Counted from the first letter of the stretch, positions 1 to 8,418 are shown. The stretch: 64,000 bases of DNA from Gammaproteobacteria bacterium (GCA_028818225.1 JAPPOG010000045.1:110397-174396); one strand, 5' to 3'. Numbers and translations are program-made. The notes: generated from the letters alone by a model not told the origin.

Positions 1-706
1 CTTCAGCATCGATGGCTTCGATTACTTCCTCGCCTATTTCTGCACCGGCATACTCACGATTGTAATCTGGAATACCAAGCCCGTTACGTGGTGTATGGCA
101 TTCACCACAGTGACCCAGATTACGGGCAAGATAAGCACCTCGTGCCAACAGTTCATTGTCAAACTGCTCTAACTCCGGCTGAGAGATGTCTGCCAGAGCG
201 TTCCAGCCAGCGACAATCCGGCGAAATAACCAAGCCGGTGTTTCTGGCTCCGGCACTACGTTACTCAAGGGTTGCAACGACATTAAATAGGCAGCCATGT
301 CCAGCACATCTTCATCGGTCATGCCGGAATAGGCCCGGTATGGAAACGCCGGGTAGTAGAAATTTCCAGTGGGTGTACGCCCATGTTTAAGTGCCGCAAT
401 AAAGTCCCTGGCTTGCCAGCTACCTATGCCAGTTTCAATATCAGGAGTTATATTAGGCGCATAAAAAGTTCCAAAATCCGTTTCCAAAGCCAGACCACCG
501 CTTAGTGCTTCACTGGTGTCTTCGGTCTGCCCCCGATGGCAACTTATGCAGCCGCCCGCAATCAGCAAATATTCACCACGTTCAATTGCTTCAACTGAAT
601 CAGGGATTTGATTAGCAGAAGAAATGTTGGGTGGCGCAAAAAGCCAGATGGAAACCAGTCCCGCCAGGCCCAGAACAACAATCAACACTATGTTTCTTCT
701 GCTCAT
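1..706 (-). CDS. Membrane-anchored diheme cytochrome c (C-terminus beyond the window)
   Basis: The gene reads leftwards out of the window, so only its first 235 codons are present. The start is the ATG at 706-704. One hydrophobic segment (about residues 5-24) looks like an uncleaved anchor or signal. Two class I haem-binding motifs are visible, CISCH at residues 53-57 and CGECH at 200-204. The stretch between them (FGTFYAPNITPD, then a YPAFPYRAY motif) is typical of cytochrome subunits of membrane alcohol or gluconate dehydrogenases. I infer that it passes electrons from a periplasmic dehydrogenase to the respiratory chain. The PQQ-type dehydrogenase at 2611-4437 is a possible donor, but the genes are on opposite strands and nothing proves pairing. 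Whether a third haem follows cannot be seen. Confidence 0.85.
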   Translation of the reverse strand, partial: MSRRNIVLIVVLGLAGLVSIWLFAPPNISSANQIPDSVEAIERGEYLLIAGGCISCHRGQTEDTSEALSGGLALETDFGTFYAPNITPDIETGIGSWQARDFIAALKHGRTPTGNFYYPAFPYRAYSGMTDEDVLDMAAYLMSLQPLSNVVPEPETPAWLFRRIVAGWNALADISQPELEQFDNELLARGAYLARNLGHCGECHTPRNGLGIPDYNREYAGAEIGEEVIEAIDAE

Positions 707-830
707 TCGCTTTTACTTCATGTTATTTCAGTTTTTTATAACGCAGCCATTCTAGACATTGCGTAAATTCTTGTCGACTTCTATCAGTTATCGGTAAACT
801 GGTAATTCAATTCATCATCTGGTGGCTTAG

Positions 831-1307
831 TTGTTAGAGTTTGAGCATATTGTTCAGGTAAATGACCTTAGTAATAAGGGGATTATAGCCCTGACCAGAA
901 ACCAGCTTTGGCAGGGACTCGTGCTAAGAGCCAGGAGTCCGGAAAAATTCAATCATGCGCTGCAGTGCGAATCGCAAGCTCCAGAAAATAACGAATTTAT
1001 CCGTACTATAGAAGCAGGTAGTTCAAGTTTCCGGGAACGGGTAATTCTTTATCCCGAACAGAAAATTTGCACAAAAACCATCGCCGAATTCGATCAGATC
1101 GCCGCGCAAAGCACCACTACTATTGAGGAACCAGAACAGGGCTCGCTGTTCGTGCGTTTCTATTATAAGCGCGAACTGGATATAACGGATGAACGAGTAG
1201 ATGTGGGTGAACACCTGAAGTCTGCTTACGTTCAGCTCGATCGCGACGCAATTGCCATGATCAGGCTTCTGGCTGAGAGCGCATTGTTCGATCAGACCAT
1301 TAACTGA
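831..1307 (+). CDS. DUF1857 family (SRPBCC/AtaL-like) protein
   Basis: A 158-residue protein whose N-terminus (FEHIVQVND, then LTRNQLWQGLVLRA) matches the DUF1857 family, a START/SRPBCC fold with a hydrophobic ligand cavity. It has no signal peptide or membrane segment, so it is probably cytoplasmic. The start is TTG at 831, with a GGTGG ribosome-binding site 5 bases upstream; no in-frame ATG fits the conserved N-terminus. It diverges from the cytochrome gene and lies 115 bp before an exported esterase. The physiological ligand of the bacterial family is not established, so I give no reaction. Confidence 0.75.
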   Translation: MLEFEHIVQVNDLSNKGIIALTRNQLWQGLVLRARSPEKFNHALQCESQAPENNEFIRTIEAGSSSFRERVILYPEQKICTKTIAEFDQIAAQSTTTIEEPEQGSLFVRFYYKRELDITDERVDVGEHLKSAYVQLDRDAIAMIRLLAESALFDQTIN

Positions 1308-1422
1308 ATCCTTCGTCTAGCTAAAGAATAGCCCCAGACTTTGCAAAGGCTGTGGCTTTGCGTCTGTTCCATGAATTGTTTATGCTCTCTTTCCCTCGCC
1401 TGCAAATCTGCCGGAGGAAAAC

Positions 1423-2238
1423 ATGCGAATAACAATAGCAAGATCATTAAGTCGATTTTATTTGAGTTCCCTGGCGCTCATTTTTTTCAGTTCAGCCGCC
1501 TGGGCTGACAGGCAAGTCTCCGATGACGAAAGTCATATAGACGATGAACGTATTCAGCATCGTAGCTATACATTCCCCCCTACCGGAGAAGAGATTCCTT
1601 ACGCGCTATTTGTCCCTTCTACCTATAATGAAAGTGACCCGGCACCTTTAATTATTTCCTTGCATGGCCTTGGTCGCTCCTATGACTGGTTAATGGGGTA
1701 TCACGGTTTTCTGGATCAAGCAGAAGCAAGTGGATATATAGTAGTTACACCCCTGGGCTATATTCGTCGAGGTTGGTATGGCTCAAGGAAAACAGAAGAT
1801 CCACAGGATGGCGCGTATAGCGAACAGGATGTGATGGAAGTCATTCAGCTTGTTCGTGATGAGTTTGCAGTGGATAACAATCGCATTTATTTATGGGGTC
1901 ACTCAATGGGTGGTGCAGGGACTTATCACCTTGCGGCGAAGAATCCTGATTTGTTCGCCGGTTTAGGGGTTGCAGCACCGGCACCGGAAACAAGTACAGA
2001 TATCGAAGCAACTCTCAGCAAGATAAAACATATTCCCATTTTCGTCCTGCAAGGCGACGAAGACACTGCAGTACCTGTCACGCTGACCAGAGCATGGGTC
2101 AGCAAAATGGAAGAGTTGGGAATGCAACATGTGTATGCCGAAATTCAGGGTGGAGATCATTCGCTCCTAATTTCACAAAACAGCGAGCATATGCAAAAGT
2201 TTGTCGATTTTTTCAATATCGTCAGGAAAAAATATTAG
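1423..2238 (+). CDS. Exported alpha/beta-hydrolase (esterase / PHB-depolymerase-like)
   Basis: A 271-residue secreted serine hydrolase. Residues 1-28 form a Sec signal peptide ending in AWA. The mature part has an oxyanion-side LHGLG motif (residues 80-84), the nucleophile elbow GHSMGG with Ser161, an acid in GDEDTAVP (likely Asp214) and the catalytic His246 in GGDHSLL. This layout is that of poly(3-hydroxybutyrate) depolymerase/feruloyl esterase-like hydrolases and prolyl-oligopeptidase-type esterases. The substrate cannot be read from sequence. A GGAGG-type ribosome-binding site (gccggaggaaaac) precedes the ATG. Its stop is 10 bases before the cytochrome c5-like gene, so these two and the PQQ-type gene may form one operon for periplasmic substrate breakdown and oxidation. 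Confidence 0.85.
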   Translation: MRITIARSLSRFYLSSLALIFFSSAAWADRQVSDDESHIDDERIQHRSYTFPPTGEEIPYALFVPSTYNESDPAPLIISLHGLGRSYDWLMGYHGFLDQAEASGYIVVTPLGYIRRGWYGSRKTEDPQDGAYSEQDVMEVIQLVRDEFAVDNNRIYLWGHSMGGAGTYHLAAKNPDLFAGLGVAAPAPETSTDIEATLSKIKHIPIFVLQGDEDTAVPVTLTRAWVSKMEELGMQHVYAEIQGGDHSLLISQNSEHMQKFVDFFNIVRKKY

Positions 2239-2248
2239 AAATTCCTCT

Positions 2249-2575
2249 ATGAAGAAATGTATGAAGTATTGGCCACTTTATGTTATCGGCGTTTTGGTTT
2301 CGTGGACTAGCTTTGCTGCAGAGTCGGAAAACTACGACGCAGCTGCAGCGTATCAGACCTCCTGTTTTGCCTGCCATGGCACAGGTCAGGCTCATGCACC
2401 AGTTGTAGGCGATGTAATTGAATGGGAAATTCGGGCCGAAAAGGGCATGGAAACCCTGGTGCAGAATACCATTAATGGCCTTAATGGCATCATGCCAGCC
2501 CGAGGTCTTTGCGCGGATTGCAGCGATGAGCAACTACGCGCCATCGTTGAATACATGTTAGAAGAAAGTAAATAA
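2249..2575 (+). CDS. Cytochrome c5-like monohaem cytochrome
   Basis: 108 residues from the ATG at 2249; the reading frame is open further upstream, but only this start gives a proper signal peptide (residues 1-24, ending SFAA). The haem motif is CFACH at residues 39-43, the likely axial methionine is Met82 in GIMPARG, and a second cysteine pair (Cys88, Cys91) lies just after it. That CxxC after the methionine loop is characteristic of cytochrome c5 proteins. It should be a soluble periplasmic electron carrier. Lying between an exported esterase and a PQQ-type dehydrogenase (35 bp downstream), it is the obvious candidate acceptor for the latter, an inference from gene order. Confidence 0.85.
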   Translation: MKKCMKYWPLYVIGVLVSWTSFAAESENYDAAAAYQTSCFACHGTGQAHAPVVGDVIEWEIRAEKGMETLVQNTINGLNGIMPARGLCADCSDEQLRAIVEYMLEESK

Positions 2576-2610
2576 AGTAAGAGAGTTAATCAGGATATTG
2601 GAGCAAACAG

Positions 2611-4437
2611 ATGCCAGAGTTTAAATCCGCAATCAGTCGTTACACTGATTTCTTTCGAGTTTTGTGTGCCAGCTGCTTGCTTCTAATAGCCGCTTGCTCC
2701 TCAGAAAATGAAACGACTTCAATAACTGTCGCCACCAGCAGCGAATCTACTGGGGGTGCAGTCGAACCTGAGGAAAGCAGCCTCTCCGCTGTAACTGACC
2801 TGGACTGGCCCCTGCATAATTTTGACCTTTATGGTTCTCGATTCGCGCCAACCGATCAGATTACCAAAGACAATGTTGCGACCTTAACGCCCCGCTGGTT
2901 ATTTCAGCACGGTGTAATCGATGGAGTCAGCAACCAGACCACTCCGGTAATAGTCGATGAAGTGATGTACATAACCGATTCACGCGGCAGCGTGTATGCC
3001 GTCAATGCCAGGGACGGTCACTTGCTATGGTCATATGACGTAACGCGATTACTCGGTGGTGGGCGCCGTGAAGGCTATATTTTCAGACATCGCGGTGTAG
3101 TTTATGACGAAGGCGTTGTTTATACGGCGGCGGGATCCTTTATGTTTGCACTTGATGCTGAAACCGGCGAACCAATTGAATCATTTGGCGATGGCGGCCA
3201 GGCTTCGGTAATCCTCGATGTATTGCATCAACGCGATCCAACTATCGAAACAGCCATATCAGTTGGTTACTGGTTCACAACTGCGCCGCAGATTTACAAC
3301 GACGTAATATACATTGGCACAACCCGCAGTGAGAGTCATATCGAGGGTGGCTATGTGTTAGCCATTGATGACCAAACTGGCGAAGTTATCTGGCACTTCA
3401 ATACCATACCCCAGGATGAAAACGACCAGGGATGGGAGATTGCCGGCCCAACCTGGGTTGGCGGCGAACGCAATGGCGGCGGTATCTGGGAAACGCCTTC
3501 AATCGATCCTGAACTGGGCATGGTGTATTTCGCCGTGGGTAATCCCTTTGGTGATAGCACCAAACGTGACGGCATGAATTTGTTTACTGACTCCTTGATT
3601 GCTTTAACCCTCGATGAAGGCAGACTGGTCTGGTATTACCAACAGGTTCATCACGATGTATGGGATTACGATTCCGGTAACCAGCCGGTATTGTTTGATA
3701 TGGAAGTAGATGGTGAGCCGGTCAAAGCCCTGGCGCAAGCGAGCAAGAACAGCTGGCTATATATATTGAATCGCGAAACCGGTGATCCGGTTCATCCAAT
3801 TATTGAAACACCAGTTTCAACCGAAACCGATGTTGAAGGAGAAGAGCCCTGGCCTACTCAACCGATCCCCCATAAAGCAAATGGAGAGCGCATGGAACCG
3901 GTATCACCGGTTTTTCCAACGGATATCCCAGCGCAGCATATGGAAGCGAACAACCTTGTTGAGCAATTTACTCCCATCGGGCCCAACCAGATCTTTTCTC
4001 CAGGTTTCGGCGGCGGCTCCAACTATGGGCCCCTTGCTTATGGCAAAGACACTGGCTATTTGTATGTGAATGCCATCGACCAACCTTTTAATTCCGGGCG
4101 CGATCCGAAGGGCTATTTCTCAGCCTATGATCCAACAACCGGCGAACTAATCTGGCGGCAGATTTTTGAAGGATATGGACAGGCAGGGCCAGTTGTAACA
4201 GCAGGTGGTCTTGTTTTTGTGGGTGCCGGCAGTAATGAAGCGGGTTACTTCTATGCTTTCGATGCCGAAACTGGCGAACAATACTGGAAGTTTAATACCG
4301 GCTCCGGCGTCTTCGCGTCACCGGCGGTGTACTCAATCGATGGAGAAGAATTTATTACAGTTGCCTCTGGTGGGGGCTCTCGTGGCCGCCGCGGCGGCGA
4401 CTTAATTCTCAGTTTTGCCTTACCGGAACGCAACTAG
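2611..4437 (+). CDS. PQQ-dependent dehydrogenase-type lipoprotein (quinoprotein beta-propeller)
   Basis: 608 residues. The N-terminus carries a lipobox (LLLIAAC, Cys29), so the mature protein should be a lipid-anchored envelope protein. The body is an eight-bladed quinoprotein propeller with repeated 'A-x-D-x-x-T-G-E' turns (ALDAETGEPIE, AIDDQTGEVIW, AFDAETGEQYW) and the VWDYDSGNQP segment that matches the region holding the catalytic Asp in quinoprotein alcohol and glucose dehydrogenases. There is no fused cytochrome domain and no cysteine after Cys29, so the vicinal disulfide of classical methanol/ethanol dehydrogenases is absent. The cytochrome c5-like neighbour upstream may accept its electrons. 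Alcohol, sugar or aldehyde could be the substrate. A bidirectional terminator follows about 180 bases downstream. Confidence 0.85.
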   Translation: MPEFKSAISRYTDFFRVLCASCLLLIAACSSENETTSITVATSSESTGGAVEPEESSLSAVTDLDWPLHNFDLYGSRFAPTDQITKDNVATLTPRWLFQHGVIDGVSNQTTPVIVDEVMYITDSRGSVYAVNARDGHLLWSYDVTRLLGGGRREGYIFRHRGVVYDEGVVYTAAGSFMFALDAETGEPIESFGDGGQASVILDVLHQRDPTIETAISVGYWFTTAPQIYNDVIYIGTTRSESHIEGGYVLAIDDQTGEVIWHFNTIPQDENDQGWEIAGPTWVGGERNGGGIWETPSIDPELGMVYFAVGNPFGDSTKRDGMNLFTDSLIALTLDEGRLVWYYQQVHHDVWDYDSGNQPVLFDMEVDGEPVKALAQASKNSWLYILNRETGDPVHPIIETPVSTETDVEGEEPWPTQPIPHKANGERMEPVSPVFPTDIPAQHMEANNLVEQFTPIGPNQIFSPGFGGGSNYGPLAYGKDTGYLYVNAIDQPFNSGRDPKGYFSAYDPTTGELIWRQIFEGYGQAGPVVTAGGLVFVGAGSNEAGYFYAFDAETGEQYWKFNTGSGVFASPAVYSIDGEEFITVASGGGSRGRRGGDLILSFALPERN

Positions 4438-4480
4438 CGCAGTCCTCCCCTTGGGGAGCATCAGTCCTGTGCATTAAAAA

Positions 4481-4576
4481 TTCAATAAAGCGTCGCTCTC
4501 ATTGAGTGTTGCTATTGCACTCAGTTTTGCTGTTAGTGAATTGTCGCTAGCACAGGATGAGTTGGATCTGGTTTAA
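4481..4576 (+). pseudogene. Possible remnant of an exported protein (signal-peptide-like stub)
   Basis: A 31-codon open stretch encodes a convincing signal-peptide pattern: a basic start (FNK), a hydrophobic core (LSLSVAIALSFAV), an LSLAQ cleavage-like site and a short acidic tail (DELDLV) before a stop. The only initiation codon in frame is TTG at 4502, inside the hydrophobic core, and an in-frame stop lies just upstream. It could be the front end of a lost exported gene, for example a TonB-dependent receptor, whose start and body have gone. Chance is a real alternative for so short a stretch. Confidence 0.25.
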
Positions 4577-4615
4577 AAAGTATCAGGTAAACTGATTAGC
4601 AAGAGGATTGCAAAT

Positions 4616-4650
4616 AAAAAGGCAGCGAGTTTTAAACTCACTGCCTTTTT
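4616..4650. terminator. Bidirectional rho-independent terminator
   Basis: An inverted repeat: AAAAAGGCAG, C, GAGTTT on the left and AAACTC, A, CTGCCTTTTT on the right, flanked by A and T runs so that it can act on both strands. It lies between the convergent PQQ-type dehydrogenase gene (rightward) and DUF6515 gene (leftward), where shared termination is expected. Confidence 0.85.
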
Positions 4651-4727
4651 CTAGCTTTGCGCCTTCGATCTGGAGACTAGATCGTGTTGCTCCAATTCCC
4701 TTTTTTACTGCTTCCCTGAATCCATCC

Positions 4728-5144
4728 CTAGACTACTACATACCTTCCATTAATCTTTCGATAGTGAATGTCTCTATAGCGATACATCCTTTCTCCATTG
4801 ACTACCACAGTCCTGTAACCCCGTGGTAATGAAGCCAAGCGAATCCCGGCTATCGGATTTACTACAACATAACCACTGGCTCGTTTCGCATAGTAAACCC
4901 CATCATGAACATAGTAGACCTTACCAGTATGTACCACACGGACATGATTAGCAGGAATAGAATGCAAGACTGCACCTATCACTCGACTAACTGTGGTTCT
5001 AACCGGTACTGGTTTGTGCACAACAACGTTTCGTTCAATTACCAAACGCTTATGCTGATGACCTGGATGAGGACCTGCATAGACCGAGTCCATATTTATG
5101 AAGAAAATAAACGATGCTGCACTTAGTACTGTAAAAAGTTTCAT
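4728..5144 (-). CDS. DUF6515 family exported protein
   Basis: 138 residues from the ATG at 5144, chosen because GGGAG lies 8 bases upstream and it begins a signal peptide (residues 1-23, ending VYA). The mature part is basic and rich in Val, Tyr, His and Arg. It ends in the repeat pattern typical of DUF6515 proteins (LPRGYRTVVVNG, then YRYRDIHYRKINGRYVVV). The function of the family is unknown; it should be periplasmic or surface-associated. It is transcribed leftwards, 99 bp downstream of the FGE-fold gene, and ends close to a bidirectional terminator, so it may be the last gene of that unit. Confidence 0.75.
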   Translation of the reverse strand: MKLFTVLSAASFIFFINMDSVYAGPHPGHQHKRLVIERNVVVHKPVPVRTTVSRVIGAVLHSIPANHVRVVHTGKVYYVHDGVYYAKRASGYVVVNPIAGIRLASLPRGYRTVVVNGERMYRYRDIHYRKINGRYVVV

Positions 5145-5243
5145 GATGGTCTCCCATAGTCCCTGATTGAAACAAAACAATTCGTTTGCTTACACTCTAA
5201 AACGCGGAGCAAAATATTTGGTTTACAGGGTTAGAAAAAATTT

Positions 5244-6209
5244 TCAGTGGGGTGAAATGACGACTCGAAAGCCTATGGTATTGTTACGCACACCAGGATC
5301 TACGCCGCCTCTGACAGCACTACGAATATTATTTATGGTATCGGCATAGGAACCGCCCCGCATCACCCAGAGCGCATCCTCGGCCAGATTTTCATCATCG
5401 TCTTCAGCATCATAGGGGTACGGCTGCAGAGGGCTGCGAGTCATTTCCCAGACATTTCCTGCCATATCAGAAAGACCAAAGGCACAACTCGCGCAGGCAT
5501 AGAATCCAACACTTCGCTTTCCCTCTCCAGCGAAATTGGCAAATTCAGAGGTAGGTTGAGAGCCCCAGGGAAAAGTTCGGCCATCATCAGTTCTGGCCGC
5601 TTTTTCCCACTCGGCCTCTGTAGGCAAACTGATCTTCGCTCCGGCTTCGAGCGAGGCCATTAAAGGCGCCGGTGTCTGGGGCGAGTTTCTCATTTTTCCT
5701 TCCAGCCACTGGGTATAGGCAATAGCCTGAGGCCATGTAATGCTGCTTACCGGCGTGGAGGGGTCACCCTGCAAGGCCGCGGGGTCAATTGCAATTCCTG
5801 TGTCTTCAACAAATTGTCTAAACTGGGCAATGGTTACTTCATAGCGATTGATATAAAAAGATGAGAGTTGAACGCTCCCCTGCCTTTGCAAGTTGGACCA
5901 ACGTTCATTTTCATAAGCCATGCGATCCAATGCTGGATTACTTCCCATGGTGAACTCACCAGCCGGTATTTCCACAAACCCTAATAGCGCATCATCTGGT
6001 AACAGCCATGCTTGCTTATTAAATCCTGGAAGGGACTCAGCGGAATTCATTTGAGAATTTACAGACGAACTAATCGAACTTTGTGAACTCATCCAGTAAG
6101 CAACAAAAAAAATTATTATGCTCATGGCTGTAAAACCAACAGTTCTGCTTGGGGCTGTAGCTTCAGTCTTATTACCAATACCCGCCAAGTCTGATTCTGA
6201 TCGATTCAT
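5244..6209 (-). CDS. Membrane-anchored FGE-sulfatase (SUMF1) fold protein lacking the catalytic cysteines
   Basis: 321 residues: one N-terminal membrane segment (about 25-41), a linker, and a formylglycine-generating-enzyme domain from about residue 78 to the end. Family landmarks are IPAGEFTMGS (81-90), YEVTIAQFRQFV, LPTEAEWEKAAR, DMAGNVWEM and RGGSY (284-288). In true formylglycine-generating enzymes RGGSY is followed by two copper-binding cysteines; here those positions read ADTINNI, so no cysteine is present and sulfatase activation is unlikely. It is more like the broad non-catalytic or alternative members of the fold. It begins 20 bp after the RnfD-like gene, so the two are probably co-translated and may work together at the membrane. 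Confidence 0.85.
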   Translation of the reverse strand: MNRSESDLAGIGNKTEATAPSRTVGFTAMSIIIFFVAYWMSSQSSISSSVNSQMNSAESLPGFNKQAWLLPDDALLGFVEIPAGEFTMGSNPALDRMAYENERWSNLQRQGSVQLSSFYINRYEVTIAQFRQFVEDTGIAIDPAALQGDPSTPVSSITWPQAIAYTQWLEGKMRNSPQTPAPLMASLEAGAKISLPTEAEWEKAARTDDGRTFPWGSQPTSEFANFAGEGKRSVGFYACASCAFGLSDMAGNVWEMTRSPLQPYPYDAEDDDENLAEDALWVMRGGSYADTINNIRSAVRGGVDPGVRNNTIGFRVVISPH

Positions 6210-6229
6210 CTTAGTGCATGAATAGGAAT

Positions 6230-7840
6230 CTAAATGTTTTCACAGGCAAATGCCCAACTATGTTCACAGGCTCGGTCATACAATTCATCCAATGGGTTCT
6301 CCATTAGATTCAGGCCGCCTTCTCTTAGCAACAAACGTAAGTCCAGTTCATGAGGGTCTTCTTTCGCTAACAGGTCATCATTTAATAGGTTTAAACATCC
6401 CGCTTTGAACTTCAGCTCACAGGATTGAGCAAAGTAGTCTCTCGCCATGGCGTTATCCCGAGCTACGATAATTCCTTCCCGAAACTGCAAACCTAATTCG
6501 TTGCATGCCCAGGCAGAATTATCCGCACAGTAAGTGCTTTCCAGTTGCACCAGGCGCTCGCAGGCATTGGGCAATTCACTAAAGCAAGCCTCTTGCCAGA
6601 AAGGAAGGCTGTCCCCGGTATGTTTACTGTCAGTTTTTCCCAAACCGGACATAAGGAGAAAAACAAATACCCAGACACTCATGTGCGCCAGGTTCGCTTT
6701 TCCACCAAACCAATTGTCATTCCAGACATTGAGTAGTTCCCGGGACTTTATTGACCGAACTGCGTTATCAATGGCAATAACGCTCAGGTTCAGTATTGGT
6801 ACCGCCAATAGCTTGTCATAAAAGGTGGGCGCACCCAAAGCCCCTAACAATGTGTAAAGTGCAAATACGCTAAACCCATAAAGAATGCCAAATAAGGTTT
6901 TACCCAATGGCGTGCGGGGGGAAGTAGATGGATCTGTTACTAGTAGATGAAGGCCAAGAAAGACAGCAGCGGGAATTTCTGAATCCAGAAAATAAGGGAC
7001 GCCAGCTGTCGCATTGTATAGAGCACTTAATGCAAATAACGAAATCGCTGCCATCCCAGCCACAAGCGTAATCGAAAAAAAGTACATCACGATCAGGCCG
7101 ATAAGAAACAGGAAGGTATATATATTCGGCGCAAGCGTTAAGGTTGATGCAATTTCCTGACCCCAGGTTAAATGCGTCGTGTTAGTGAGAATTAAAACTA
7201 AAGAAAACAATCCAAGAGCGAAAGCTGATGGGTTAAATATGTGAACATTGCGCCCTTCCCTTTGCCAGCGCACATATTCTTTGCCCATGAATCCGAGAGC
7301 AATCATTAGAAACTGCATATAAAACCAGTCATCTCTAAACCAGAGAAACAGGTTAATGCTCAAGATGATAGGAAAAGGACCAAAGCCCAGGGTGTATTTC
7401 TGGCGCCGCGACCAGGCCAGTAACATATCAAAGGTATAGGCAAACAGAATTTGTCCAACAATTAACCAGGCATGGTCATAGACTGGTCGCCAAAAGTAGC
7501 CCCAATAGGAATAGACACTTATTTGCACCATCGCCTGAATATAGTGCTGCTGCCGCAGGATCAGTTCGAACGAACGTTCCTCACCCGAACGCTGGCATTG
7601 CATGAATAAATAGACAAACCAGGTGAGCAAAAACAAGACGGCGCCAGCGAATGAGTAGAAGAGAATTTCATTAGCCTGAACCCGTGGTGTCATTGCTAAT
7701 GCGGCGAGGGCAATAATCAGGGCAAAGGGAATCTTAAAATTTCCAAGGCTGAACCCTGCATTGGCAACAGGCTGCAAAACTGCGCTATTTCCAGAACTCT
7801 CCATGGATGAGCTGCGCTTACGCTTGGCTTTACTTACCAT
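6230..7840 (-). CDS. RnfD/NqrB-like polytopic membrane protein with a cysteine-rich Sel1-like C-terminal domain
   Basis: 536 residues. About residues 30-400 are strongly hydrophobic with many membrane spans and match the NQR2/RnfD/RnfE family, including the TDPSTSPRTPLGKTLFG segment shared with RnfD. I do not see the covalent-flavin threonine motif of true RnfD. From about residue 405 the chain is hydrophilic and has eight cysteines in a Sel1/Hcp-like spacing (for example ACNELGLQFREG, YFAQSCELKFKAGC). Disulfides would suggest a periplasmic tail. No other rnf or nqr subunit is nearby, so this is not a normal Rnf complex; stand-alone RnfD-like proteins such as UnbU are the nearest parallel I know. 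An alternative start is Met13. The FGE-fold gene follows 20 bp downstream. Confidence 0.8.
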   Translation of the reverse strand: MVSKAKRKRSSSMESSGNSAVLQPVANAGFSLGNFKIPFALIIALAALAMTPRVQANEILFYSFAGAVLFLLTWFVYLFMQCQRSGEERSFELILRQQHYIQAMVQISVYSYWGYFWRPVYDHAWLIVGQILFAYTFDMLLAWSRRQKYTLGFGPFPIILSINLFLWFRDDWFYMQFLMIALGFMGKEYVRWQREGRNVHIFNPSAFALGLFSLVLILTNTTHLTWGQEIASTLTLAPNIYTFLFLIGLIVMYFFSITLVAGMAAISLFALSALYNATAGVPYFLDSEIPAAVFLGLHLLVTDPSTSPRTPLGKTLFGILYGFSVFALYTLLGALGAPTFYDKLLAVPILNLSVIAIDNAVRSIKSRELLNVWNDNWFGGKANLAHMSVWVFVFLLMSGLGKTDSKHTGDSLPFWQEACFSELPNACERLVQLESTYCADNSAWACNELGLQFREGIIVARDNAMARDYFAQSCELKFKAGCLNLLNDDLLAKEDPHELDLRLLLREGGLNLMENPLDELYDRACEHSWAFACENI

Positions 7841-8067
7841 ACTTCGATCTGCTATCCGTCACTAGTTTACTGGCTTTGAAGAATAAACCAGCTCCTGTGG
7901 CAATTCAATTTAGTAGGATTAGCAGAAATAGTGCCTTATGCAGCAGTTTCGAAGTAGCTGGCGCTATCAATTCGTAACAGATGGAACGGCGAAATTATAA
8001 ATGAACAACCGACTGTCAAAGCCCTGCATGTCAGCTCATTGCAGCACCCATATAATCCCGCAAACAG

Positions 8068-8104
8068 CCGCCAAATCAGAAGCTTTTTGCACCAATTTTG
8101 GCGG
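8068..8104 (-). terminator. Possible terminator or hairpin downstream of the His-rich lipoprotein gene
   Basis: Perfect 8-bp arms, CCGCCAAA at 8068-8075 and TTTGGCGG at 8097-8104, separated by 21 bases, placed just after the lipoprotein stop on the minus strand. No T run follows on that strand, so intrinsic termination is only a possibility. The rest of 7841-8130 contains nothing else I can name. Confidence 0.3.
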
Positions 8105-8130
8105 TTGTTGAAGCCTCCCTTTGGCTCGAT

Positions 8131-8418
8131 CTAATTGGGCGCGCTGTGTTCCTCCTCACCATCACGTTCATGATCATGGCGATGATCCCGATCATGATGG
8201 TCGTGCCCACCACCTACAGCCGCATCCACCATTCGAAAGGGCGCCGCGATTACAGTGCCAGCGGTATCGGCGGTAACTCCTATGACGGCACCAGTTAGCT
8301 GAAATGGTGCTTTGACTACTTCCGCCGTTGTATCCACTGCCACTCCGATCACCGAACCAATGCACCCTGTCAATGAGGCAGTCAGTACTGCAGCAACGGC
8401 CATTTTTGCAATTTTCAT
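8131..8418 (-). CDS. Small lipoprotein with a histidine-rich tail
   Basis: 95 residues from the ATG at 8418, chosen because GGGAGAG lies 6 bases upstream. A lipobox (SLTGC) follows a short hydrophobic stretch. The middle is a valine/alanine-rich repeat-like region (VDTTAEVVKAPFQL, then VTADTAGTVIAAPFRM), seen in a widespread group of small proteobacterial lipoproteins without known function. The C-terminal 23 residues are mostly His, Asp, Glu and Arg (HDHHDRDHRHDHE), a composition that commonly binds nickel, zinc or copper. Metal storage or sensing in the envelope is therefore plausible but untested. It is a single gene, divergent from the exported protein gene at 8726. Confidence 0.75.
   Translation of the reverse strand: MKIAKMAVAAVLTASLTGCIGSVIGVAVDTTAEVVKAPFQLTGAVIGVTADTAGTVIAAPFRMVDAAVGGGHDHHDRDHRHDHERDGEEEHSAPN

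Noticed and set aside
88..390. Rightward 100-codon open frame
   Set aside because: It lies inside the leftward diheme cytochrome gene, which has haem motifs and family features; this frame has none.
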